This document shows positions 1 through 7,784 of a stretch of 64,000 bases of DNA, one piece after another. The stretch's first letter is position 1, and each line of letters opens with the position of its first letter. The notes beneath the pieces were generated by a model. It ran no database searches. It was not told where the DNA came from and saw nothing but the letters and a program-made list of their open reading frames with translations. A program made the translations under genes and the position numbers. The stretch lies in the NCBI GenBank assembly GCA_938014215.1, contig CALLRW010000042.1, positions 214,445 through 278,444 on the forward strand, given 5' to 3'. Origin of the DNA: an uncultured Alistipes sp. Its GTDB lineage: Bacteria > Bacteroidota > Bacteroidia > Bacteroidales > Rikenellaceae.

Positions 1-1618
1 CGATGGCCTGGTGGAGACCGTCCGAATAGCGGCGGCCTTCGAGGATACGGCCCGTCTGCTCGTCAACGATCTTGACCTTGTTGTCCATCACCACGTATTC
101 GATGTCCTTCTCGAACATGGCGAAGGCCTTCAGCAGCTGGATCACCGTATGGACGCGCTCCGACTTGATCGAGTAGTCGTTGATCACGGCGTCGCGCTTG
201 GCGGCCTTCTCTTCGGGCGAGAGGTTGCTCTTTTCGAGCTCGGCCACCTCGGCGCCGATGTCGGGCAGGACGAAGAAGCCGTCCTCGTTGAAGTATTTCG
301 AGAGCACCTCATGGCCCTTGTCGGTCAGTTCGACGGAGTTCAGCTTCTCGTCGATGACGAAGTAGAGGTCGTCGGTGATCTCGGGCATGCGGCGGTTGTT
401 GTCCTGCATGTAGACGTTTTCGGTCTTCTGCATCAGCGCCTTGACACCCTGCTCCGAGAGGTACTTGATCAGCGGTTTGTACTTCGGCAGACCCTTGTGG
501 GCACGGTAGAGCTTGATGCCGCCCTCCTCGGTCTTTCCGGCCGAGATCAACTGACGGGCCTCGGCCAGCAGCTGCGTGACGAGGTTCTTCTGGAGGTTGT
601 ACAGGTGGTCGATCGCCGGGCAGTACTGCTCGAACATCTGGTCGTCGCCCTTGGGCACGGGGCCGGAGATGATCAGCGGCGTACGGGCATCGTCGATCAG
701 CACCGAGTCGACCTCGTCGACGATGGCGAAGTGATGCTTGCGCTGAACGAGGTCCTTGGGCGAGGAAGCCATGTTGTCGCGCAGGTAGTCGAAGCCGTAT
801 TCGTTGTTCGTACCGAACGTGATATCGGCCATGTAGGCTTTCCGGCGGGCTTCGGAGTTGGGCTGCGTGTCGTCGATGCAGGCTACCGAGAGTCCGTGGA
901 ACTCGTACATCGGGCCCATCCACTCGGAGTCACGCTTGGCCAGGTAGTTGTTGACCGTCACCATGTGGACGCCCTTCTTGGCCAGTGCGTTGAGGAATAC
1001 GGGCAACGTGGCGACGAGCGTCTTACCCTCACCCGTAGCCATCTCGGCGATCTTGCCCTGATGGAGCACCACGCCGCCGAACAGCTGGACGTCGTAGTGG
1101 ATCATGTCCCACTTGACGTCGTTGCCGCCGGCCATCCAGTGGGTGGCGTAGATGGCCTTGTCGCCGTCGATGGTGACAAAGTCCTTCGTGGCGGCGAGTT
1201 CGCGGTCGAAGTCGTTGGCCGTGACGACCACCGTGTCGTTCTGGGCGAAACGGCGGGCCGTATCCTTCATGATGGCGAAGGCCTCGGGGAGGATCTGGTC
1301 GAGTTTCTCCTCGATGCGGTCGTCGATACGCTTGGTCGTATCGTCGATCTCCTTGGAGATCTTCTCCTTCTCGTCGAGCGAGGTTTCGGGTTTTTCGAGA
1401 GCGGCCTTCAGCTCGACGATGCGGGCCTCGTCGGCGGCGATGTAGTCGGCGATCTGTTTTTTGAGGTCCTCGCTGCGGGCACGGAGCTCGTCGTTCGAGA
1501 GGGCCTCGATCGACGGATATACGGCCTTGATTTTCTGCAGATAGGGTTCGATCAGTTTGCGGTCCTTGTCGGCTTTCGAGCCGAAGAGGGCTTTGATGAT
1601 ACTGGCAACTATATCCAT
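1..1618 (-). CDS. secA: Preprotein translocase ATPase SecA (N-terminal part; runs off the window)
   Basis: SecA is the cytosolic ATPase that pushes unfolded preproteins through SecYEG. About 539 residues are visible from the start codon; the rest lies left of position 1. The Walker A motif (ATGEGKT) is near residue 194-200 and a DEVDS Walker B-type motif near residue 300. A charged helical stretch at about residues 55-115 separates the N-terminal helix from the motor core, as is usual for Bacteroidetes SecA. The start is ATG at 1616-1618 because the protein then begins MDIVASIIKALFG, a normal SecA beginning, and a promoter box lies 40 bases upstream. The gene follows DUF2851 on the same strand but appears to have its own promoter. 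A long ORF opposite it is only a GC-rich antisense shadow. Confidence 0.97.
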   Translation of the reverse strand, partial: MDIVASIIKALFGSKADKDRKLIEPYLQKIKAVYPSIEALSNDELRARSEDLKKQIADYIAADEARIVELKAALEKPETSLDEKEKISKEIDDTTKRIDDRIEEKLDQILPEAFAIMKDTARRFAQNDTVVVTANDFDRELAATKDFVTIDGDKAIYATHWMAGGNDVKWDMIHYDVQLFGGVVLHQGKIAEMATGEGKTLVATLPVFLNALAKKGVHMVTVNNYLAKRDSEWMGPMYEFHGLSVACIDDTQPNSEARRKAYMADITFGTNNEYGFDYLRDNMASSPKDLVQRKHHFAIVDEVDSVLIDDARTPLIISGPVPKGDDQMFEQYCPAIDHLYNLQKNLVTQLLAEARQLISAGKTEEGGIKLYRAHKGLPKYKPLIKYLSEQGVKALMQKTENVYMQDNNRRMPEITDDLYFVIDEKLNSVELTDKGHEVLSKYFNEDGFFVLPDIGAEVAELEKSNLSPEEKAAKRDAVINDYSIKSERVHTVIQLLKAFAMFEKDIEYVVMDNKVKIVDEQTGRILEGRRYSDGLHQAI

Positions 1619-1658
1619 ACGGTTTGTAATGATTTCGTGCTTTTGTTTGTAAATCCTA

Positions 1659-1666
1659 CAAAGATA
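1659..1666 (-). promoter_or_regulatory. Promoter -7 box (TATCTTTG) of secA
   Basis: Reads TATCTTTG on the minus strand, an exact match to the Bacteroidetes TAnnTTTG element. It lies 40 bp upstream of the secA ATG in an AT-rich gap, giving a leader of about 35 nt. Confidence 0.7.
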
Positions 1667-1684
1667 CTCATTTTTTGCAATTTG

Positions 1685-2659
1685 TCAATCTTCGGGGATT
1701 GTTTTTGCGATCCTTCGCCCGACGGGGCATTGCCGGCAGCGCCTCTCGGCACACCATTCGGTGGCCAGCTGCAGCAGGGCCTGCGATTCGAAGGCGTTGC
1801 GTGGGCGGATGCCGGCGGCGCTCCATTCGCGCATGTAGCGGTTGTCCTCGGCGGGGAGCTCCTCGAGCAGCGAGAGGGCGTTGTCGCGCAGCCGTTCGCT
1901 GGCGGTGTAGCTGCCGTAGGCGAACTGGAGCACGACGACGAGATTGATTCCGATGATGTTGGCCTTGAAGGCGCCGATGCGTTTGGGACGGGCGTCGCTT
2001 TCGGCGCCGGGGATGAAGTGGGTGCGCCAGTACTCCGAGGCCTCGATGCCGAAGAGCTCGCGCACATCCTTTTCCGAACGGCAGGCCATCGTCCGGTCCA
2101 TCAGGAATTCGTCCCGGGCGAAGAATTCGGCGGCCTGGGCCAGCCGCAGGACGGGGTGGTTGGCGGGGCGGATCTCCGTGAGGGCCCACACCGAGGCATC
2201 CAGCGGCCGGATTTCGTACTTGGCGGCCAGGTGTTCGAAATTGCGGCGCAGGTTGAGCGTGTATTCGTCGTTGCGGTAGAGCTCCAGCAGTCCCGAGGCT
2301 CCGAAGAGCATCGCCTCGACGGCATGCGGGACGCGGCGTTCGCGCAGGACGATGCGGTAGGGGACCCTCCGCGCCAGTTCGAGATAGGCCTCCTGGTTGA
2401 GGCGGTCGCCCAGCGTGCGGAAGTAGAGCAGATAGAAGGTCTGGTTCCAGTTTTCAGCCGACTCCCTGTAGAGCGCCTCGACGGTGCGCATCTTGCGGCG
2501 CAGGCGGTCGAAGATCAGCGAGGTGAAGATTTCGGTCCGTTGCAGCGGTTCGAGGGCGGCCACAAAGCCGCCGCAGGCGTGTTCGCCGGCCCGGGCCTCG
2601 AGCCGTTCGATCACGCGGCGAGCCGCGAGGTCCGTGGTTCCACCCTTCGTATCGTCCAT
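1685..2659 (-). CDS. DUF2851 family protein
   Basis: A protein of 324 residues with no signal peptide or membrane helix. I recognise the Bacteroidetes-wide DUF2851 family, whose function is unknown. The N-terminal half resembles a helical DNA/protein-binding module (TEIFTSLIFDRLRRK, LYRESAENWNQTFYLLYFRTLG is the hallmark region, here described by its flanks). The C-terminus carries a cysteine cluster (WCAERRCRQCPVGRR), possibly a metal site; that is inference. The start at 2659 was chosen because it gives MDDTKG right after the upstream DUF59 stop (2 bases between them); the longer upstream frame runs into the neighbour. Last gene of the PafA-like/sufE/DUF59 transcript. Confidence 0.85.
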   Translation of the reverse strand: MDDTKGGTTDLAARRVIERLEARAGEHACGGFVAALEPLQRTEIFTSLIFDRLRRKMRTVEALYRESAENWNQTFYLLYFRTLGDRLNQEAYLELARRVPYRIVLRERRVPHAVEAMLFGASGLLELYRNDEYTLNLRRNFEHLAAKYEIRPLDASVWALTEIRPANHPVLRLAQAAEFFARDEFLMDRTMACRSEKDVRELFGIEASEYWRTHFIPGAESDARPKRIGAFKANIIGINLVVVLQFAYGSYTASERLRDNALSLLEELPAEDNRYMREWSAAGIRPRNAFESQALLQLATEWCAERRCRQCPVGRRIAKTIPED

Positions 2660-2661
2660 TC

Positions 2662-2982
2662 TCAGAGCATGTTGAGTTCCAGCAGCGCCTCTTCCGACAT
2701 CATGCTCTTGTCCCACACGGGGTCGAACGTGAGAATGACGTTCACCGACTTGACCCCCTTGACCTTGGCGACCTGCTGGTTGACATCCTCGACGAGCATG
2801 TCGGCCATCGGGCAGTTGGGGGCGGTGAGGGTCATGCGGATCGTGGCCACGCCGTCGGGCGTGTAGTCGATTTCGTAGACCAGACCGAGATCGTAGATGT
2901 TGACCGGGATCTCCGGATCGTATATGTTCTTGAGTGTGGCGACGATCTCCTTTTCGACCTCAAGAATCTCTTCGGGTGTCAT
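2662..2982 (-). CDS. DUF59/MIP18-family iron-sulfur assembly protein (SufT/PaaD-like)
   Basis: A compact protein of 106 residues matching the DUF59 (MIP18/SufT/PaaD) family, which helps mature or insert Fe-S clusters. The family signature around DPEIPVNIYDLGLVY and the conserved cysteine in TLTAPNCPMADML are both present. ATG at 2980-2982 gives MTPEEILEVEKEIV, the normal length; a longer frame extends through sufE and is not credible. It sits 14 bases after sufE, so sufE and this gene form a small Fe-S module embedded in a larger minus-strand operon. No other Suf genes are in the window. Confidence 0.9.
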   Translation of the reverse strand: MTPEEILEVEKEIVATLKNIYDPEIPVNIYDLGLVYEIDYTPDGVATIRMTLTAPNCPMADMLVEDVNQQVAKVKGVKSVNVILTFDPVWDKSMMSEEALLELNML

Positions 2983-2996
2983 TTCGAATTGCGTTT

Positions 2997-3434
2997 TTAG
3001 TCTTTTTTCGGCTCTTCGGCCTCGACCTTCGTCTCGAAGGCCAGGGCATAGAGTCTCATCTGTTTGATCATGGCCACCAGACCGTTGGCGCGCGTGGGCG
3101 AGAGGTTGGCGCTCAGACCGATCCGGTCGATGAAGTAGAGGTCCGTATCGAGGATCTCCTTCGGGGTTCGTCCGTTGAGGACGCGGATCAGCAGGGCGAT
3201 GATCCCCTTGGTGATGATGGCGTCGCTGTCGGCCGCATAGTATACGCGGCCCTGCTCCAGACGGGCGTCGACCCACACGCGCGACTGACACCCCTGGATG
3301 AGGTACTGTTCCGTGCGGTGTTCCGCGGCGATCGGCGGGAGCGTTTCGCTCAGGCTGATCAGATAGTCATACTTGTCGAGCCAGTCGTCGAATACCGAGA
3401 ACTCCTCGATGATTTCCTCCTGAATCTTGTCCAT
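2997..3434 (-). CDS. sufE: Cysteine desulfuration protein SufE
   Basis: SufE accepts persulfide sulfur from the cysteine desulfurase SufS and passes it to the Fe-S scaffold. The 145 residues match the family length. The acceptor cysteine lies in the loop YLIQGCQSRVW at about residue 49, and the C-terminal NLSPTRANGL motif, typical of SufE, is present. The start MDKIQEEIIEEFSV is usual. It lies 27 bases after the PafA-like gene and 14 before DUF59, so the three are probably co-transcribed. SufS and SufBCD are not here, so the partner proteins must be encoded elsewhere. Confidence 0.95.
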   Translation of the reverse strand: MDKIQEEIIEEFSVFDDWLDKYDYLISLSETLPPIAAEHRTEQYLIQGCQSRVWVDARLEQGRVYYAADSDAIITKGIIALLIRVLNGRTPKEILDTDLYFIDRIGLSANLSPTRANGLVAMIKQMRLYALAFETKVEAEEPKKD

Positions 3435-3461
3435 ATTGTTCGTAATTTTTCGTTTTTCGGA

Positions 3462-5027
3462 TCAGAGGTCCACAATCTCCTCCAGCGGGCTGCCCTCCGA
3501 GGCGGCGGGTTCGCGCACGCCGGCCACACGGGCCAGTGTCGGGGCGATGGAGGTCATCTCCACGCTGCGGTTCACGCGCAGCGGTCCGGCCCCCTGGCCG
3601 TAGAAGATGAGCGGCACCTCGGTGTCGTAGCCGTACATCGATCCCGACATCGACCAGCAACGCTCCTGCTCCTCGATCCAGCCGGGCATCAGGTTGAGGA
3701 TCACGTCGCCCGAGCGCCGCGGGTAGAAGCTGTTCTGCATCTTGCGGGCATATCCGCTGCCGAAGTAGCTCGTGCGCATGGCCGTGGCGGCCAGGGCGTG
3801 CGACACGCCGCTGAACTGCATGGCGAAGATGGCCACCTCGTTCTGCACCTCGGCCAGGTTCAGCCCGCGTTCGTAGATCAGGTTGTGGTTCAGCCAGAGG
3901 CTCTTGTCGCTGCAGGCCGTCACCCAGTTTCCCGATCCGTAGCGGACGTTGAGGAAGCCGTTGACGATCACCTCGAACTGGCGGCTGTTGAAGCGTTCGG
4001 CCACTTCGCGGCCGGCGTCGTACGAGGGGCTGGTGCCGTGGTCCGAGGTGACGACGACCAGCGCTTCGCCCTCCTTGACCTGTGCGAAGAGGAAGGTCAG
4101 AAAGTCGGCCAGATCGCGGTCGAGCCGGTAGTACATGTCCTCGACCTCGATCGATTCGGGACCGTAGGCCTCGGCGATGCGGCGCGACGGATCGAGACAG
4201 ATGCTCAGCAGGTCGGGCGTCCGGTCATCCCCCAGCCGGTACTGGGCAATGACCTGTTTGGCGAGCCCCAGTACGGCGGTATTCCCGGCCGGCGTGTAGA
4301 GCAGCCGGTCGTAGTCGTTGGTCAGCTTCAGCCGCTCTTCGCCGTCGCGGTCCTCGTCGCGCTTGCTGCGTCCCGAGAGGACGATATCGTGCTGACGCGT
4401 ATTGATATAGCGGCTCTTGTCGAGCAGCGAGCGCCATTCGAGTCCGATGTAGGAGAGGTTGTATCGTTCGCGGTTGCTGCTCTCGATCCAGGCGGGGAGC
4501 TGTTCGGCATAGTAGGGCGAGGTGACCCAGTCGCAACGCGCCGGGTCGAGCCAGTAGACCACGTCGGTGTGTCCGGCCAGCACGATGGCCGACGTGGCTT
4601 CGGCGGCGATCGTCACGGCCTGGCTTCCGGGCGACTGCTCGACGAGGGTCTGGCCCAGCGTCGGGGCGAAGAGCTGGTAGGCCCCGGGGCCGCGGCGTCC
4701 GTCGATGAGGTCGACGGTGCGGTTGGTGGTGTAGTCGACCCAGCGGGGGCCGATCACGCCGTGGGTCGAGGGCATGGCGCCGGTCGAGAGCGTGGCCAGC
4801 GAGACGGGGGTTGTGGTCTGCTGACAGTCGTAGCGGGCGTCGGTGTAGACCGTTCCGCGCTCCATCAGGCGGCGGAAGCCCCCTTCGCCGAAGTTGGCGG
4901 CGTAGCGGTCGAGGTCGCCGGCGCGCATCGAGCCGATGACGATCTCGACGATCAGGCGGGGTTGTGCCGCGGCGGGGCGGAAGGCGGCCACGACGGCTAT
5001 GAGGATCAGAATGAGGCGCGTATTCAT
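3462..5027 (-). CDS. PafA-like alkaline phosphatase superfamily protein, predicted inactive
   Basis: A 521-residue exported protein (signal peptide about residues 1-21, cleavage after AAA) with the overall fold landmarks of Bacteroidetes PafA alkaline phosphatase: GEGGFRRLM near 47-55, TGAMPSTHGVIG at 82-93, SIEVEDMYYRLDRDL at 291-305, SDHG at 327-330 and YDTEVPLIF at 466-474. By alignment from memory, the likely nucleophile Thr73 and Asp328/His329 remain. Four of six metal ligands are replaced: first Asp by Gly32, the Asp/His pair by Arg281 and Glu285, and the C-terminal His by Ser460. The phosphate-binding Lys/Arg are also lost. It is therefore probably a pseudoenzyme in the periplasm. It is the first gene of the sufE operon. 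The family call is firm; the loss of activity is inference. Confidence 0.85.
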   Translation of the reverse strand: MNTRLILILIAVVAAFRPAAAQPRLIVEIVIGSMRAGDLDRYAANFGEGGFRRLMERGTVYTDARYDCQQTTTPVSLATLSTGAMPSTHGVIGPRWVDYTTNRTVDLIDGRRGPGAYQLFAPTLGQTLVEQSPGSQAVTIAAEATSAIVLAGHTDVVYWLDPARCDWVTSPYYAEQLPAWIESSNRERYNLSYIGLEWRSLLDKSRYINTRQHDIVLSGRSKRDEDRDGEERLKLTNDYDRLLYTPAGNTAVLGLAKQVIAQYRLGDDRTPDLLSICLDPSRRIAEAYGPESIEVEDMYYRLDRDLADFLTFLFAQVKEGEALVVVTSDHGTSPSYDAGREVAERFNSRQFEVIVNGFLNVRYGSGNWVTACSDKSLWLNHNLIYERGLNLAEVQNEVAIFAMQFSGVSHALAATAMRTSYFGSGYARKMQNSFYPRRSGDVILNLMPGWIEEQERCWSMSGSMYGYDTEVPLIFYGQGAGPLRVNRSVEMTSIAPTLARVAGVREPAASEGSPLEEIVDL

Positions 5028-5048
5028 CGTTGCGGTTTATGTGGACCG

Positions 5049-5056
5049 CAAATTTA
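5049..5056 (-). promoter_or_regulatory. Promoter -7 box (TAAATTTG) of the PafA-like/sufE operon
   Basis: Minus-strand TAAATTTG, 21 bp upstream of the ATG at 5027. It overlaps the end of the upstream GSCFA gene. Confidence 0.6.
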
Positions 5057-6019
5057 CGAATTTATTTCGATACATTGTCTGAAAAGCGCGCTTTCGCTCC
5101 GAAAATCGACCTGTGGAAGGGCCTCGATGCGGGCGAGCTGCCGGCGGCAGAAGGCACGATGGGATTCGCTCTGCGGGTTGCGGGGGCGGTGGGCTGCTGC
5201 GGCGACGATCGATTCGACCTCGGGCAGCAGACGCCGCGCTTCGTCGTCGAGCACCATGGCGGTGAAACGCTCCCAGAGGTAGGCGATGGCCTGCGGGGCG
5301 GGATGGACCAGGTCGTCGGCATAGAAGCGGTAGTCGCGCAGGTCGTCCGTCAGGATCTCGAAGGCGGGGAAGTAGTCCACCTGCGGGAAGCGTTCGGCGA
5401 GCTCCTCGACGGCCAGCCGCAGCGTCGCCTTGCTCACGGCATTTCCCGGCAGACCGTCGCCCAGATGCCGCACGGGACTCACCGTCAGCAGGATCTGCTT
5501 CCCGGCCAGCGGTCCTTCGATCGCTTCGGCGAGCGCCCGCGTCACCTCGTCGACACGCAGCCGCCGGCGGGTGAACTCCGCGGCGGGGCGGCGGTGGCAG
5601 TTGGCGACCACCCGCCCGTCGTGTTCGTAGACCCAGGCCGTGCCGAGGGTCAGGATCACGCGGTCAGCCGTGCGGAGTGCCTCGGCGCCTCGGTGCCGGG
5701 CCTCGTTCATCCGCCGCAGCGCCTCGTCGGCCGTCGGGGCCGAGAAGTCGCCGTGGAAGCCGAAGTGGTACCACACCTCGCCGTCGAAGCTCAGCTCGTC
5801 GGGGGTGACGGGCCGCTTCACGGCATAGCTGCGCAGCGCCTCGACGATCGACAGCGGGTTGAAGAGGATCCCCGAGGGGTTCTGGACGACGGAGAATTTC
5901 GCCCGGGCGAGCCGGTCGGCGATGTGGGTGGCGAAGCACGACCCGAGGGTCAGCACCCGGTTGCGGTAGCCGATCCGCAGGTTGAGCGGTGTCGGATCGA
6001 TTTCGGTACGGAATTTCAT
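5054..6019 (-). CDS. GSCFA domain-containing protein
   Basis: A 321-residue protein of the GSCFA family (an SGNH-hydrolase-like fold). The family motif GSCFATHIADRL is near residues 21-32, and further blocks LTLGTAWVYE, LTVSPVRHL and DLVHPAPQA are in the usual order, the last supplying the catalytic-type Asp and His. The substrate is unknown. There is no signal peptide. The start at 6019 (MKFRTEID) was chosen because a TATTTTTG box lies just 4 nt before it; a longer frame would run through that promoter and into ispE. The gene is divergent from ispE with only 35 bp between the two start codons. Confidence 0.9.
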   Translation of the reverse strand: MKFRTEIDPTPLNLRIGYRNRVLTLGSCFATHIADRLARAKFSVVQNPSGILFNPLSIVEALRSYAVKRPVTPDELSFDGEVWYHFGFHGDFSAPTADEALRRMNEARHRGAEALRTADRVILTLGTAWVYEHDGRVVANCHRRPAAEFTRRRLRVDEVTRALAEAIEGPLAGKQILLTVSPVRHLGDGLPGNAVSKATLRLAVEELAERFPQVDYFPAFEILTDDLRDYRFYADDLVHPAPQAIAYLWERFTAMVLDDEARRLLPEVESIVAAAAHRPRNPQSESHRAFCRRQLARIEALPQVDFRSESALFRQCIEINS

Positions 6020-6023
6020 ACGG

Positions 6024-6031
6024 CAAAAATA
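6024..6031 (-). promoter_or_regulatory. Promoter -7 box (TATTTTTG) of the GSCFA gene, leaderless arrangement
   Basis: Minus-strand TATTTTTG with 4 nt between its final G and the ATG at 6017-6019, so transcription should start at or very near the start codon. Confidence 0.7.
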
Positions 6032-6042
6032 GAAAATATCGC

Positions 6043-6050
6043 TATCTTTG
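6043..6050 (+). promoter_or_regulatory. Promoter -7 box (TATCTTTG) of ispE, leaderless arrangement
   Basis: Plus-strand TATCTTTG with 4 nt to the ispE ATG at 6055. It is back to back with the GSCFA promoter in a 35-bp gap, so each promoter's upstream element must lie inside the opposite gene. Confidence 0.75.
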
Positions 6051-6054
6051 TCGT

Positions 6055-6873
6055 ATGATTCTGAAAGCAAACTGCAAAATAAATCTGGGTCTCGACATCC
6101 TGCGCCGCCGCGAGGACGGCTACCACGATCTGGAGACCGTCATGTATCCCGTTCGGGGGCTTTACGACGAGGTGGAGGTGACACGCCGCGAGGGCTCCGG
6201 GGCGGAGTTTCTGTCCGAAGGGCTGGTGGTCGACTGTCCGCCGCAGGAGAATATCTGTCTGAAGGCCTTCCGGCTGATGCACGACCGCTACGGCGTCGAC
6301 GGCGTGCGGATCCGTCTGGTGAAGCGGGTGCCGTTCGGCGCGGGGCTGGGCGGCGGTTCGGCCGATGCCACGATGGTGCTCCTGGCGCTGAACGAACTCT
6401 TTGCCCTGCATCTCGGCGAGGAGGAGCTGATCGCCCGGGCTGCCGAACTGGGAAGCGATACCGCCTTCTTCGTGCGCAACACGCCGCAGCTGTGCACGGG
6501 GCGGGGCGAGGTGATGACCCCCTTCCCGGTCGATCTGCGGGGGCTGACCCTCGTAGTGGTGAAGCCCGACGAGGGGGTCTCGACGCGTGAGGCCTATGCC
6601 GGCGTGCATCCGCATGTGCCCGCGGTTCCGCTGGCCGAACGGCTGCGGCGTCCCGTGGCGGAGTGGCAGGGGGTGGTGACCAACGACTTTGAGGCGTCGG
6701 TCTTTGCCGTGCATCCCGCCATCCGGGCGGTCAAGGAGCGGTTGCTTGCGGCCGGAGCTCTCTACGCCTCGATGTCGGGGAGCGGATCGGCGGTCTTCGG
6801 ACTCTTCGACCGGGCGGCGGATGAGCGCACCCTGCGGGCGCTGTCGCCCTACGTCTTCCGGATCGAGGAGTAA
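6055..6873 (+). CDS. ispE: 4-diphosphocytidyl-2-C-methyl-D-erythritol kinase IspE
   Basis: IspE phosphorylates CDP-ME in the MEP route to isoprenoids. The 272-residue protein is a GHMP kinase: N-terminal ANCKINLGLDILRRREDGYHDLETV, the glycine-rich ATP loop VPFGAGLGGGSADA near residues 94-107, and the C-terminal GHMP motif SMSGSGSAVFG near 240-250. ATG 6055 gives MILKANCKINLG, the normal beginning; an upstream in-frame codon would extend through the promoter. It is followed by a stretch without genes and a terminator shared with the convergent rpiB. Confidence 0.96.
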   Translation: MILKANCKINLGLDILRRREDGYHDLETVMYPVRGLYDEVEVTRREGSGAEFLSEGLVVDCPPQENICLKAFRLMHDRYGVDGVRIRLVKRVPFGAGLGGGSADATMVLLALNELFALHLGEEELIARAAELGSDTAFFVRNTPQLCTGRGEVMTPFPVDLRGLTLVVVKPDEGVSTREAYAGVHPHVPAVPLAERLRRPVAEWQGVVTNDFEASVFAVHPAIRAVKERLLAAGALYASMSGSGSAVFGLFDRAADERTLRALSPYVFRIEE

Positions 6874-7130
6874 GCCGGAGCCCGGGTGCCGGCAAACGTT
6901 CCGCTGCGGGGCGAGTCGCCCGCTGTTTTCCGGATCGGCCGAGGCGGGCCGGTTGCTCAAACCGGAGCGCCACTGCGTCATCTGGCCAACATCCTCGGGT
7001 CGCCCTTCGGAGAGAGCCCGTGCGGTCGCCGTTCATCGCCCGTTGCCTGCCGTCGGTGACTGCGATCCGTGCGACCCCTCACCCAACCAACCGCGGCCTG
7101 CCGGTCGTCTGCCGTGATCGGCTGCCAAAC
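6874..7130. other. Gap after ispE with no gene recognised
   Basis: GC-rich sequence between convergent ispE and rpiB. Short ORFs here are out of keeping with any family I know. I see only the terminator at its right end. Confidence 0.5.
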
Positions 7131-7160
7131 AAAAAGCCCTCCGTTAAAGAGGGCCTTTTT
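7131..7160. terminator. Terminator between convergent ispE and rpiB
   Basis: AAAAAGCCCTC, a 7-nt loop, then GAGGGCCTTTTT. A-tract on one side and T-tract on the other make it usable from both strands. Confidence 0.75.
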
Positions 7161-7207
7161 CATGCGTTTTTGTGGCTTAGGGACAGCACCCGGCCGGGTG
7201 TGTTCCG

Positions 7208-7669
7208 TTATTTCTCCGCCGGGGTCTGCTCTTTGGCCGGTACGGGGATCTTGGCGACGCGCCGTTCGTGGCGACCGCCCTCGAACTCCGCCGCAAAGAA
7301 GGCATCGAGCATCTGCACCGCCTCGTCGTTGGTGATGAACCGCGCCGGGAAGACGATGACGTTGGCATTGTTGTGGCGGCGGATCAGCGTGGCAATTTCG
7401 GGGTCCCAGCAGAGTCCCGCCCGGATTCCCTGATGCTTGTTGAGTGTCATGGCCATCCCTTCGCCCGAGCCGCAGAGCCCGACTCCCCAGGTCACCTCGC
7501 CCTGCTCGACGGCCTCGGCCAGCGGGTGGGCAAAGTCCGGATAGTCGACACTCTCCGGAGAGTCCGTTCCGAAATCGAGGACCTCGTAGCCCATGGCGCC
7601 GAGGTAGCCTACCAGAAATTCTTTCATCTCATAGCCGGCGTGGTCGCTGGCGATACCGATTTTTGTCAT
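7208..7669 (-). CDS. rpiB: Ribose-5-phosphate isomerase B
   Basis: RpiB interconverts ribose 5-phosphate and ribulose 5-phosphate in the pentose phosphate pathway. The 153-residue protein begins MTKIGIASDHAGYEMK, with the family Asp/His in SDHAG. It carries the active-site loop WGVGLCGSGEGMAM with the catalytic Cys near residue 69, and the HNNANVIVFPARF block. A short charged/proline tail (about 15 residues) follows the core. The gene is convergent with ispE and divergent from the DUF454 gene. Allose-6-phosphate isomerase activity is known in the family, but nothing here points to allose use. Confidence 0.95.
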   Translation of the reverse strand: MTKIGIASDHAGYEMKEFLVGYLGAMGYEVLDFGTDSPESVDYPDFAHPLAEAVEQGEVTWGVGLCGSGEGMAMTLNKHQGIRAGLCWDPEIATLIRRHNNANVIVFPARFITNDEAVQMLDAFFAAEFEGGRHERRVAKIPVPAKEQTPAEK

Positions 7670-7718
7670 CGTATCCTGTTTTTTGGTTTTTGGATCCTGA
7701 TTTGATGTTTCCGGAGTA

Positions 7719-7726
7719 CAAAGTTA
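7719..7726 (-). promoter_or_regulatory. Promoter -7 box (TAACTTTG) of rpiB
   Basis: Minus-strand TAACTTTG, 49 bp upstream of the rpiB ATG; leader about 45 nt. Confidence 0.6.
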
Positions 7727-7772
7727 TACGAAATATTTTACCGACAACCCTTTTCGGGCGGCAAAATCTCTC

Positions 7773-7780
7773 TATTTTTG
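7773..7780 (+). promoter_or_regulatory. Promoter -7 box (TATTTTTG) of the DUF454 gene, leaderless arrangement
   Basis: Plus-strand TATTTTTG with exactly 4 nt to the GTG start at 7785. Confidence 0.7.
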
Positions 7781-7784
7781 CAGC

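Noticed and set aside
11..2866. Very long plus-strand ORF opposite secA and DUF2851
   Set aside because: It is the antisense shadow of GC-rich coding DNA, rich in Val/His/Arg/Gly, resembles no family, and crosses two well-identified genes and their gap. The same holds for 2934-5282, 22864-25152, 40626-42533 and 62032-63891.
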